DNA of 64,000 nucleotides, from positions 1 through 64,000 of the forward strand of contig NZ_JNYD01000015.1 of the NCBI RefSeq assembly GCF_000717175.1, written 5' to 3'. Under the pieces are notes generated by a model. That model ran no database searches. It saw nothing but the letters and a program-made list of their open reading frames with translations, and was not told where the DNA came from. Shown piece after piece: positions 1 through 10,938 of the stretch. A program made the position numbers and the translations under genes. Numbering within the stretch: the first letter of the stretch is position 1; each line of letters starts with the position of its first letter. This stretch comes from Pseudonocardia autotrophica. Lineage in GTDB: Bacteria; Actinomycetota; Actinomycetes; Mycobacteriales; Pseudonocardiaceae.

Positions 1-2
1 GC

Positions 3-1378
3 GCCGGACACGGCGGTGGGCTCGACCAGATCCGGGTCGACCTGTTCGTCGGCTTCCTCGACGGCTCCCTGCACACCCTCACCGACGACCAGATCACCGA
101 AGCGATGCTCGCCAGCCAGGCACCCCGCCCGACCGAGCCCCTGTCCCGACGCCGCACCGGGCGCCCGGGCCCGGCACGGGCTCGCACCGGCGGCGGAGGC
201 GCGCCCGGCAGCTCAGGAAGGCCGAGGCCGGAGCAAATTGACGCCGTCACGCACAGCATCCCTGGCCCATCCACCGAGCACGCCAACAGAGTCGCGCAGG
301 CAAACGCGCCGGACCGCGCTGCCGCGAGCCTCGCCGCCGCGTCCTCGGCTGGAGCGGCGCGCGTCCGCCGAACACCTCGACCGAGCCGACCGAGCCGACA
401 GGGCCCAACCCGACACAATCAAGCCGGCCGAACGGATCGACTGTGCCGGGAGTGCCGAGCGGGCCGGCTGGACCCAGTGGACCGAGCACGCCGGGCCAGC
501 CGACCGTGAGGCGGCGAGGGGTGCACGTGCAAGTGCCCCTCGCAACGCTGCTCGGGCTCGATGACCGGCCCGCCGAACTCCCCACCCTCGGGCCCATTCC
601 CGCCTCCCGTGCCCGCGACCTCGTGCGCGCCCAGCTGAGCGCGCCCTGGCGGTTCGCTCTCACCGACACTGAAGGCCGGCTGGTCCGCGCCGGCACGCTT
701 CGACGGCGGCCGACTGTCGACGACCTCGCCTGCCTCGCAGAGACCGCCGACACTCAGAGCGTCGACACCGGGACAGGAGCGGCATCCCAGACGCCGGTGC
801 CACCCACCGACCCCGCCGCACCGGGGCTGGTCGACCTACTCGTCGACGCCACGCTCCTGCAACGCCTCATCGGAGACCCCACAGCGGTCCCGCCCTCATG
901 GCGACCGGTTCTCGACGAGATCGCGACGTCCCGCGGGCGGCCGCTCGACGACTCCCCCACCGACCGCTTCCCGCACGCGGCGCTGCGCCGCCACGTCGAG
1001 TTCCGCGACCGCACCTGCACCTTCACCGGTTGCGTCGCGCCCGCACACGGTATCGACCTCGACCACACCCACGACCATGCCCGCGGCGGCCCCACCACCG
1101 CCGACGACCTCGGGCCCGCGTGCCGCCACGACCACGGCCTCAAGCAACGCGGCTGGACCCTCGCCCAACCGGAGCCAGGCGTGTTCGTCTGGCGCAGTCC
1201 CCTCGGCCGCGAGTACCGCACCCGCTCCGACCCCCTACTCCCCCCACCGCCACCGCTGCTCCCCGTCGCCGAGGAGGACGACCCCTGCTGCGCCGACCCC
1301 CTCGACGACCTCGACCGAAGCGGACCCCTGATCGTCTGGCGGCCCGCCACCGACGACCACGACGACGAACCCCGAGAA
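3..1378 (+). pseudogene. DUF222/HNH endonuclease (13E12-repeat type), frameshifted, 5' end outside window
   Basis: Positions 3 to about 240 read, in frame 3, as the end of a DUF222 helical domain (LDQIRVDLFVGFLDG). From about 440 frame 2 carries the rest: the strand VQVPLATLLGLDD and then an HNH nuclease core with FRDRTCTFTGC, DLDHTHDHARGG and CRHDHGLKQ near 1000-1150. Frame 2 has a stop at 239-241 and frame 3 stops at 507-509, so one reading frame cannot join the two halves; the shift lies in the proline/threonine-rich linker. Frame 2 stays open to 2269, but beyond about 1378 it is antisense to the hydrolase gene and is probably not native protein. Such proteins are often multicopy and mobile-like in actinobacteria. 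It may be a decayed copy; a sequencing error in the linker is also possible. Confidence 0.7.
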
Positions 1379-2101
1379 TGGCGCGTCGAGTTTGTCGGCG
1401 AACCAGCGGGAGGCCTCGCAGAACCAGTGATGCCGCGAAGCCGGGTCGCAGTTGTCCGCGCCGGCGGCGACCACGCACGGAACCCCGACCTCGGCGAGTT
1501 CTGCCTCGCCGGGCAGGTAGCTCATCACGTCCGCGAGCTCCAGGCCGAAGAAGACCTCGCCGTTGCCCAGCATCCGGGTGCGCAGGTCGTCGTCGAGCGC
1601 CTCGAACACCTCGTCACCGGCGACCCAACGGAGGAACCTCTCCATGGCCACCGGCGGGCCGCCCTGAGCCATCCCCTGCTCGACGACCGCCTGCAGTTGC
1701 GCGCCCGCGGCTTCACCGCCAGCGGCGACCGCGGCGTAGGGCGGCTCATGGAAGATCGCGCCGCGAAGAACCTCGGGATGCCTGAGCGTGAGACTCGTGA
1801 GGATGATCGCGCCCGAGCTGTTCCCATAAGCCACTGCCGGGACGAGATCGAGAGCCCTGAGCAGGTCGGCGGCGTCGTCGGCCTGCTCGTCGATCGGCGC
1901 GGCGTCCCACCCCTCCGGCCGCGGGCTGCGGGAGTTGGCGCGCCGGTCGTAGGTCAGGACCGTGAACTCGTCCGCCAGGGCGTCGGCCACCTCGGTCCAG
2001 TGCCCGGCGTCGCCGGTCGCCCCGGAGATGAACACGACCGAGGGGCCCTCCCCGCGTCGCTCGTAGTACAGCGTTGTGCCGTTGGCCTCGATCGTAGCCA
2101 T
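1235..2101 (-). CDS. alpha/beta hydrolase with altered C-terminus
   Basis: The product starts MATIEANGTTLYYERRGEG and has the oxyanion loop FISGATGDAGHW, the nucleophile elbow YGNSSGAI (in place of GxSxG) and a cap-like region. The start at 2101 has a good ribosome site (GGGAGGA, 5 bases away). About 240 residues look native, up to SRWFADKLDAPF near 1378. The final stretch (SGFVVVVVGGG onward) is the reverse complement of the HNH gene and lacks the family's usual GGH motif carrying the catalytic histidine. The gene therefore seems to have lost its 3' end at a rearrangement junction and may be non-functional. Substrate is unknown; relatives include non-haem haloperoxidase and lactonase-like esterases. 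Confidence 0.75.
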   Translation of the reverse strand: MATIEANGTTLYYERRGEGPSVVFISGATGDAGHWTEVADALADEFTVLTYDRRANSRSPRPEGWDAAPIDEQADDAADLLRALDLVPAVAYGNSSGAIILTSLTLRHPEVLRGAIFHEPPYAAVAAGGEAAGAQLQAVVEQGMAQGGPPVAMERFLRWVAGDEVFEALDDDLRTRMLGNGEVFFGLELADVMSYLPGEAELAEVGVPCVVAAGADNCDPASRHHWFCEASRWFADKLDAPFSGFVVVVVGGGPPDDQGSASVEVVEGVGAAGVVLLGDGEQRWRWGE

Positions 2102-2229
2102 CTCGTCCTCCCTGACAGTGAGCGCGTGCCGGCGCGCCGGAGGACCGAGGGTGGGACTGCGTACGCACGGGGTCCACCGCCGGACGGCCGACGACGTGGC
2201 GTCCGTTCTCCCTCCGCTCGGTGCCGGCA

Positions 2230-2943
2230 TCAGCCGTTGTCGGAGGGCGACGACCGCTCGGGCAGGTAGGGCTGGATCGCGGAGGCGAGCTTCTCGGCCG
2301 TCATCGACTGGAGCCAGACGTGCCCGGGGCCGTGGATCTCCGCCAGCATCAGCGAGTCGCCGAACAGCTTGTTCTTCACCCCGCGCACGGAGGTGAACTG
2401 GAGCTCCATCCCGGCGCGGTAGAGAGCGAGGTGCCCCGGGTGGATCCACATCGACTGTCCGGCCGGGATGTCGTACTCGGTGATCTCGCCGGCGAGTTGC
2501 ACCCACGCCACTCCGTCGCCCGACAGCTTCTGGAACACCACGCCGGCGCCGCCGAAGATCCCGGCGCCGAGCTTCTTCTGCAGCCCGACCGACACCTCGA
2601 CCTTCGCGGTGCTGGCCATGTAGGCGCCGGACTGCACCATGAACTCGTCCGCGGCGTCGACCCGCAGCTCCCGGATCGTGCCCGGGAGATCGGTCGCGAA
2701 GGCCACGAACCCGCCCGCCCGTGGGGCGGTGTACTCGGTGAGGAACAGCTGCCCGCCACCGAGGGCCCGCTTCAGACCGCTCATGAAGCCGCCCCGGCCG
2801 CCCGAGCCGAACCGGGTGGACGTCTCGAGGTCGAATCCGGAGGACAGCCAGGCGACGTCCCCGCCCTCGGCGATGACCTGCTCGCCGGGACCCATGGTGA
2901 TCTCCAGGACGGGCATCGTCGTGCCCATGATCCGGGTCTGCAT
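2230..2943 (-). CDS. AIM24 / TIGR00266 family protein
   Basis: The 237-residue product starts MQTRIMGTTMPVLEITMGPG, which matches the usual opening of the TIGR00266/AIM24 family, and that is why this start was chosen although no strong ribosome site precedes it. The body is a glycine-rich all-beta protein with SGAYMAS, GLFGGAG-like GAGIFGGAGVVF and FLTEYTA-type segments typical of the family. No signal peptide or membrane span is visible. The biochemical function of bacterial members is unknown; the mitochondrial relative AIM24 is needed for inner-membrane organisation. It ends at an acidic/serine tail. It is transcribed divergently from the SnoaL-like gene at 3087. Confidence 0.85.
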   Translation of the reverse strand: MQTRIMGTTMPVLEITMGPGEQVIAEGGDVAWLSSGFDLETSTRFGSGGRGGFMSGLKRALGGGQLFLTEYTAPRAGGFVAFATDLPGTIRELRVDAADEFMVQSGAYMASTAKVEVSVGLQKKLGAGIFGGAGVVFQKLSGDGVAWVQLAGEITEYDIPAGQSMWIHPGHLALYRAGMELQFTSVRGVKNKLFGDSLMLAEIHGPGHVWLQSMTAEKLASAIQPYLPERSSPSDNG

Positions 2944-3086
2944 GGCAGGAAGGTAGAGGTGGCGCGCCGGCACCGGAAGGGTCCCGAACGCCCCAGGACA
3001 AGGGCCGAACGGCGGCAGCCGGACGCCGAACCGTCGCAGTACGGTGTCCGCCCCGCCCACCGGTCGCTCCCCGCGAGGAGGCCACG

Positions 3087-3515
3087 TTGACCACGACGAC
3101 CACGAGCTCGCGCAACGAGACCGCGCTCGCCCGGGCCATCGAGCGCTGGAACGCCGGTGACCTCGAGGGCTACCTGGAGATCTACGCCGACGACATCCGG
3201 CTGCACGGCATGTCCCCGGAACCGTTGGACAAGCGGGGCGTGCGCGCGACGTACCAGGCCATGTTCGCGGCCTTCCCGCGGAATCACCTGGAGCTCCACG
3301 AGACGTTCAGTGACGGCGACCGGCTGAGCTGCCGGTTCACGCTGACGGGCCGGCACGACGGCGACTACATGGGCATCCCGCCGACGGGGCGCGACATCAG
3401 CCTGCCGGGCATCACGATCCTGCACTTCCGCGACGGTCGGTGCGTCGAGCGCTGGGTCTGCGCCGACACCCTGGGGCTCCTCGTCCAGCTCGGGGTCGTC
3501 CCGCCGCCGCACTGA
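3087..3515 (+). CDS. SnoaL-like / NTF2-fold protein
   Basis: A 142-residue single-domain protein. It opens with the helix ETALARAIERWNAGDLEGYLE, followed by YADDIRLHG, FPRNHLELHETFSDGDRL and the strand pair GITILHFRDGRCVERWVCAD, the pattern of SnoaL/ketosteroid-isomerase-like proteins. The start is TTG at 3087, preceded by GAGGAG at 3075-3080; no ATG or GTG fits better. Members act as cyclases, isomerases or small hydrolases, or have no known activity; the sequence does not show which. It stands alone between the divergent AIM24 gene and the isomerase-like gene downstream. Confidence 0.8.
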   Translation: MTTTTTSSRNETALARAIERWNAGDLEGYLEIYADDIRLHGMSPEPLDKRGVRATYQAMFAAFPRNHLELHETFSDGDRLSCRFTLTGRHDGDYMGIPPTGRDISLPGITILHFRDGRCVERWVCADTLGLLVQLGVVPPPH

Positions 3516-3597
3516 CGATCGCGGGCCCGGCCCCGCCGATGAGTTCCGCGCCCGTTCGCGGTCTGCCCGTCCGAGACCGAGAGTGGGGAGATCGAGC

Positions 3598-7085
<3,488 letters not shown>

Positions 7086-7107
7086 CCTGTTCCGGGTCGT
7101 CACCGGT

Positions 7108-7650
7108 ATGAGCGATACGGCTGCCGGCCCGGGCAAGGTCGTCGTGAACAGGGCGATGTCGTTGGACGGCTTCATCGCCGGCCCCGACGACGCGATGGAC
7201 TGGATCTTCGACCACCTGGACAACGACGCGTTCCCCGAGGTCATGCAGGCCACCGGCGCGATGCTGGTCGGCCGGGGCACCCACGAGGTCAGCAAGCGGA
7301 TGTTCGCCGGAGACGCCGACTACGACGGGGGGCCGGTGTTCGTCCTGACGCACCGGCCGCCGGACGAGCCCGAGCACGGGGTCACCTTCCTCACCTGCGA
7401 TCTCGGGGAGGCCGTCGCCACGGCGCGCGCGGCCGCGGGTGGGAAGAACCTGGAGATCCTCGGAGCCGACCTGGCGAGCCAGTGCTTGCGGCACGGTCTC
7501 GTCGACGAGGTGCTGGTGTACGTCCTGCCGGTGCTCCTCGGGGACGGCGTGCGCTTCTCGACCTCGGGGCTCGGCAGGATCGACCTCGAACCGTTCGACA
7601 ACAGGCAGTCGGGTTCCGTGACCATGCTCCGCTTCCGCGTGCGGAAGTAG
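7108..7650 (+). CDS. RibD C-terminal / dihydrofolate reductase-like protein
   Basis: A 180-residue protein with the RibD-like fold: VVVNRAMSLDGFIAGPDDAM at the N-terminus, MLVGRGTHEVSKRMF, then FVLTHRPPDEP, NLEILGADLASQCL and DEVLVYVLPVLLGDGVRF. This is the YyaP/YwjB group of putative NADPH reductases; substrates are generally unknown. It lies 22 bases behind rox on the same strand and may be co-transcribed. The chosen ATG 7108 has no clear ribosome site, which fits translational coupling to rox or an internal GTG at 7144. It is followed directly by the tRNA 3'-half repeat. Confidence 0.85.
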   Translation: MSDTAAGPGKVVVNRAMSLDGFIAGPDDAMDWIFDHLDNDAFPEVMQATGAMLVGRGTHEVSKRMFAGDADYDGGPVFVLTHRPPDEPEHGVTFLTCDLGEAVATARAAAGGKNLEILGADLASQCLRHGLVDEVLVYVLPVLLGDGVRFSTSGLGRIDLEPFDNRQSGSVTMLRFRVRK

Positions 7651-7664
7651 AGCTGGTCGGGCAC

Positions 7665-7714
7665 GGTGCCCCCGGTGGGACTCGAACCCACACTGTGCCC
7701 CTTCGAAGGGGAAG
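7665..7714 (-). repeat. tRNA 3'-half remnant, left copy of a 50-bp direct repeat
   Basis: The first 33 bases (7665-7697) are identical to 8564-8596, and the 50-base match to 8564-8613 has only three differences. The sequence reads on the minus strand as an anticodon stem-loop, T arm (GTGGGTTCGAGTCCCAC) and acceptor 3' strand (CGGGGGC). No matching 5' acceptor or D arm lies to the right (7715-7745), so this is not a complete tRNA. The same orientation as the intact gene, with only the 3' half duplicated, is the geometry left by a site-specific integration into a tRNA 3' end. Confidence 0.75.
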
Positions 7715-7773
7715 CGGCCTGACGCTCTGACCATGGCCCTGACCTGCGCTGGGACACCCTGCTGGGCACACTT

Positions 7774-8133
7774 CTACCCATCGAGCTGGATCATGTCGGC
7801 ATTCATCACGTCCGGTGTGATGATCCTGCCACTGAAATTGACCTGCTCGAAGTGGTCGAGGAAACCTGCTTCCTTCGCGCCGGCTTCGAGCTCGTCACTG
7901 AAAGCCTTGTCGGGCAGCCTCCAGACGGCCATGTACCGATAATCCATGCGCTCCGGACCGGTGTTGTCGTTGATGGCACAGCCGAGGAACTCGGCGCCCC
8001 GTTCGACCAGGCCCATGATGAACGGACCGATCTTCTCGTGGAAGAAGTGCTGTCGCTCCTCCAGGGAAAGTGCGAGCCAGGACGGCCTGGCTTTCCAGAT
8101 CTCGGTGAGGATGTAGCCGCTCTCACTGCCCAT
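7774..8133 (-). CDS. conserved hypothetical protein (DUF6616-like)
   Basis: A 119-residue protein starting MGSESGYILTEIWKARPSWL, with LEERQHFFHEKIGPFIMGL and MDYRYMAVWRLPDK in the middle and an acidic-aromatic C-terminus. ATG 8133 is preceded by AGGAGGA at a spacing of 5. The fold looks like a dimeric alpha/beta barrel protein (EthD/antibiotic-monooxygenase-like), and the family name DUF6616 is from memory. No catalytic residue can be named. It is the only credible gene between the two tRNA-derived repeats, so it may be the surviving cargo of an integrated element. Confidence 0.65.
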   Translation of the reverse strand: MGSESGYILTEIWKARPSWLALSLEERQHFFHEKIGPFIMGLVERGAEFLGCAINDNTGPERMDYRYMAVWRLPDKAFSDELEAGAKEAGFLDHFEQVNFSGRIITPDVMNADMIQLDG

Positions 8134-8563
8134 GGTGTCCTCCTGGTTGCCGCCTGCCGCCCCCACGCGCTGGGTCCTGGTGCTGATCTCCTCGCGGCGC
8201 CGATCCACCCTTCCGACCCCTCGGCGGGGGCGCAAGGCACGCTGTCCCGCCCTGTGCCCGGGCCGACGGGCCGGTAGCCGTGTCGGCGCGTCGTGGGAGA
8301 CCAGCACCCCGCCGCACCTCCACTGATCTCCGAGCGGTCCCGGGTGCGGGCGGAGCCCGCGACCACCTGCGTGCCTCTCGGCTCTGCCAGTCCGTCAACG
8401 ACCTGGACCAGGCCGAGCCGGACCACTCCGCTGATGTGCGAGACGACGAGAGGATTCCGATGCGCGCGTAGTGGGCGGGAGCACTCGGAGACTCATCCGG
8501 ACCGAGCACGGGACGAGAAGCGATCGCATCCGCAGCTCAGAGCCACCATCGGGCAGTCGCAGG
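8134..8563. other. 430-bp stretch without a recognisable gene
   Basis: Short frames on both strands here are arginine/proline-rich and show no domain, ribosome site or codon pattern that supports translation. Apart from the ribosome site of the gene ending at 7774, nothing specific is seen. It lies inside the segment bounded by the tRNA-half repeats and may be decayed mobile-element DNA. Confidence 0.5.
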
Positions 8564-8613
8564 GGTGCCCCCGGTGGGACTCGAACCCACACTGTGACCC
8601 TTTTAAGGGGCCT
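8564..8613 (-). repeat. right copy of the 50-bp tRNA-derived direct repeat
   Basis: This is the 3' half of the intact tRNA at 8566-8638 and matches 7665-7714 at 47 of 50 positions. The differences all fall in the anticodon arm. The two copies start 899 bases apart. Confidence 0.75.
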
Positions 8614-8638
8614 GCCTCTGCCGTTGGGCTACGGGGGC
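8566..8638 (-). tRNA. tRNA, class I size, anticodon UAA by position
   Basis: A 73-base cloverleaf can be drawn. The acceptor GCCCCCG pairs with CGGGGGC (discriminator A, no encoded CCA). The D arm is GCC/GGC with a CAACGGCAGA loop, the anticodon stem is GGCCC/GGGTC, the variable region has 5 bases, and the T arm is GTGGG-TTCGAGT-CCCAC. The anticodon loop CTTAAAA places UAA at positions 34-36, reading UUA (Leu). Leucine tRNAs normally carry a long variable arm, which this one lacks; the body looks closer to tRNA-Lys. The D stem is imperfect. It may be a normal minor tRNA, a mischarged variant or a pseudo-tRNA. Confidence 0.75.
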
Positions 8639-8675
8639 CCGACCGCAGCCTAACGACGACGCGGCCGGAGAACGC

Positions 8676-8713
8676 CGACGGCGCCCGCCCCCGGTGAAGG
8701 GCGGGCGCCGTCG
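8676..8713 (-). terminator. hairpin terminator downstream of ndh
   Basis: Perfect 15-base arms, CGACGGCGCCCGCCC at 8676-8690 and its complement at 8699-8713, enclose an 8-base loop. It lies 24 bases past the ndh stop, between ndh and the tRNA, and has no U-tract, as is common in actinobacteria. Confidence 0.75.
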
Positions 8714-8736
8714 AGCGCCTGTCGGCCGGTGCCGCG

Positions 8737-10098
8737 TCAGCTGGCCTTGGCGTCGGCCTCCTGCGCGACCGTCGGGGGCAGCGGGGTCACCGTGCCGCCG
8801 GCGATCCGGCTGAACTCCGCCTTCGGCTCGTGGATCTGGCCCAGCGCCACGACCTCCCGGCCCATGAGCAGCGCGGTGGTCCAGTCCATGACGATCCGGA
8901 AGCGGCGGTTCCACGTGGGCATGCGGCTCACGTGGTAGGTGCGGTGCATGAACCACGCCGGGAAGCCCTTGAGCTTGATCCCGTAGACCTGGGCGACGCC
9001 CTTGTACAGGCCGAGGCTCGCGACCGAGCCGGCGTAGCTGTGCCTGTACTGCTTCATCTCGTACCCGCGCAGGTACGCGACGATGTTGTCCGCCAGCACC
9101 TTCGCCTGCCGGACGGCGTGCTGCGCCGACGGGCTGGTGCGGGCGTTCGGGTCGTCCTTGGTGAGGTCGGGGATCGACGCGCAGTCACCCGCGCTGAACA
9201 CGCCCTTCAGCCCGTTGACCGTGAGGTCGGCCGCGCACTCGACGTGCCCGCGGGGACCGCGGGGCAGGTCGGTCTGCTCGAGCATCGGGTTCGGCTTGAC
9301 GCCGGCGGTCCAGACGATCGTGTCCGCGTCGAACTCACTCCCGTCGGACAGCACGACGTGCCCGTCGACCATCGACTCCACGCGGGTCTCGAGCAGGACC
9401 TCGATGCCGGCGTCGAGCAGGCGGCGCACGGTGTACGCGCCCATCTTCGGGCCGACCTCGGGCATGATCCGGTCCATCGCCTCGACGAGGACCCAGCGCA
9501 GGTCGCCCGGCTCGATGCCCTCGTAGTAGCGGGTCGCGTACCGGGCCATGTCGGCGAGCTCGGCGAGCGCCTCGACGCCCGCGTACCCACCGCCGACCAC
9601 GACGAAGGTCAGCAGCCGGCTGCGCAGCTCGGGGTCCGCGGTGGTCGAGGCCGCGTCGAGCCGCGAGAGCACGTGGTTGCGCAGGTAGATGGCCTCGCCG
9701 ACGGTCTTGAAGGCGATGCCCTGCTCGGGCAGGCCGGGGACCGGCAGGGTCCGGGCGACCGAGCCGGGGGCGACGACGAGGACGTCGTACTCCAGCGTCG
9801 TGGTGTGCCCGGCCGCGGTCTGCACCGTGACCTTCTTGTCGGCGTCGGAAACGGCGGTGACCCGGCCGGTCAGCACGCGGCAGCCGCGCAGCACCTTGTG
9901 CAGCGGGACCACGACGTGCCGCGGCTCGATCGAGCCGGCCGACGCCTCGGGGAGGAACGGCTGGTAGGTCATGTGGGACTGGGGGTCGATGACCGTGATG
10001 TCCGCCTCGCCGCGGCGCAGCTTCTTCTGCAGCCGCAGAGCGGTGTACATGCCGACGTAGCCGCCACCGACCACGACGATTCGTTGAGCGTGCGCCAT
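8737..10098 (-). CDS. ndh: type II NADH dehydrogenase
   Basis: A 453-residue flavoprotein. The N-terminal FAD motif is RIVVVGGGYVGMYTALRLQ, the second nucleotide-binding motif for NADH is TFVVVGGGYAGVEALAELA near residue 165, and VFSAGDCASIPD near residue 290 is the C-terminal FAD-contact motif. It oxidises NADH and reduces menaquinone at the inner face of the membrane without pumping protons. The C-terminal region (GFPAWFMHRTYHVSRMPTW) is the usual membrane-anchoring part of NDH-2. ATG 10098 was chosen because MAHAQRIVVVGGG is the normal opening; the ribosome site is weak. A strong hairpin follows the gene. Confidence 0.9.
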   Translation of the reverse strand: MAHAQRIVVVGGGYVGMYTALRLQKKLRRGEADITVIDPQSHMTYQPFLPEASAGSIEPRHVVVPLHKVLRGCRVLTGRVTAVSDADKKVTVQTAAGHTTTLEYDVLVVAPGSVARTLPVPGLPEQGIAFKTVGEAIYLRNHVLSRLDAASTTADPELRSRLLTFVVVGGGYAGVEALAELADMARYATRYYEGIEPGDLRWVLVEAMDRIMPEVGPKMGAYTVRRLLDAGIEVLLETRVESMVDGHVVLSDGSEFDADTIVWTAGVKPNPMLEQTDLPRGPRGHVECAADLTVNGLKGVFSAGDCASIPDLTKDDPNARTSPSAQHAVRQAKVLADNIVAYLRGYEMKQYRHSYAGSVASLGLYKGVAQVYGIKLKGFPAWFMHRTYHVSRMPTWNRRFRIVMDWTTALLMGREVVALGQIHEPKAEFSRIAGGTVTPLPPTVAQEADAKAS

Positions 10099-10176
10099 AC
10101 CTACATTCGTACCCCGGAGACGTAAGCCCGACCGCCGGATCCGACGTGATCTGCGTCCGAGGGGGTGTGAGTTCAC

Positions 10177-10938
10177 CTACAGGCCGGCAGCGCGTGCCGC
10201 GGTGGCGAGGACCTCCTCGAGCATCGCCGGGGTCAGCTTGCCGGTGAAGGTGTTCTGCTGGCTCACGTGGTAGCTGCCGAACAGGTGCAGCGACCCCGCG
10301 GGCCGGACCGACGCCAGCTCGACGTGCGCGCCGTGGCCGAACCGCGGGCGCGGCCGCGGGATCGTCCAGCCGTGGTCGGCGAGCACCGGCAGCAGCGCCT
10401 GCCAGCCGAAACCCCCGAGGACGACGACGGCGCGCAGGCTCGGGCGCTGCAGCTCGATCTCGGCGTCGAGCCAGGGCCGGCACTCGTCGCGCTCGGCGGG
10501 GGTGGGCTTGTTCTCGGGCGGGGCGCACTTCACCGGCGCCGTGATCCGGGTGCCGATCAGCCGCAGCCCGTCGCCCCGGTGCACGGCCGTCGGTTGGTTC
10601 GTCAGGCCGACGGCGTGCATCGCCGCGTAGAGGACGTCGCCGGAGCGGTCCCCGGTGAAGATCCGTCCGGTGCGGTTCCCGCCGTGGGCCGCCGGGGCGA
10701 GCCCGACGATCAGCAGCCGCGCGTCGGCGGGACCGAGACCCGGCACCGGCCGGCCCCAGTACTCCCAGTCCCGGAAGGCCGCGCGCTTGTCCCGCGCTAC
10801 CTTCTCCCGCCACTCGACCAGCCGCGGGCAGGCCCGGCACTGCGTGACCCGGGCGTCGAGGTCGGCGAGCGTCGGCGCGGCCGGCGCCGCGAGGCGGGGC
10901 CAGCCCGGCCCCGGCGGCCCGCCCGCAGGTTCGCTCAG
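10177..10938 (-). CDS. type 5-like uracil-DNA glycosylase (UdgB family), non-canonical start
   Basis: The 253-residue product has the Fe-S cysteine pair TQCRACPRLVEWRE, the motif LIVGLAPAAHGGNRTGR and a late GSYHVSQQN, as in type 5 UDGs such as mycobacterial UdgB. It removes uracil and related bases from DNA. The reading frame has no ATG, GTG or TTG between 11253 and the conserved start. The best site is CTG 10936-10938, which overlaps the ppx stop as CTGA, an arrangement like the ATGA/GTGA couplings elsewhere in this window. Alternatives are a frameshift near the 5' end or a longer product beginning inside ppx. It forms an operon with ppx. Confidence 0.8.
   Translation of the reverse strand: MSEPAGGPPGPGWPRLAAPAAPTLADLDARVTQCRACPRLVEWREKVARDKRAAFRDWEYWGRPVPGLGPADARLLIVGLAPAAHGGNRTGRIFTGDRSGDVLYAAMHAVGLTNQPTAVHRGDGLRLIGTRITAPVKCAPPENKPTPAERDECRPWLDAEIELQRPSLRAVVVLGGFGWQALLPVLADHGWTIPRPRPRFGHGAHVELASVRPAGSLHLFGSYHVSQQNTFTGKLTPAMLEEVLATAARAAGL

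Noticed and set aside
7665..7745. A second complete tRNA
   Set aside because: No 5' acceptor strand complementary to CGGGGGC and no D arm can be found on the 5' side; only the 3' half is present.
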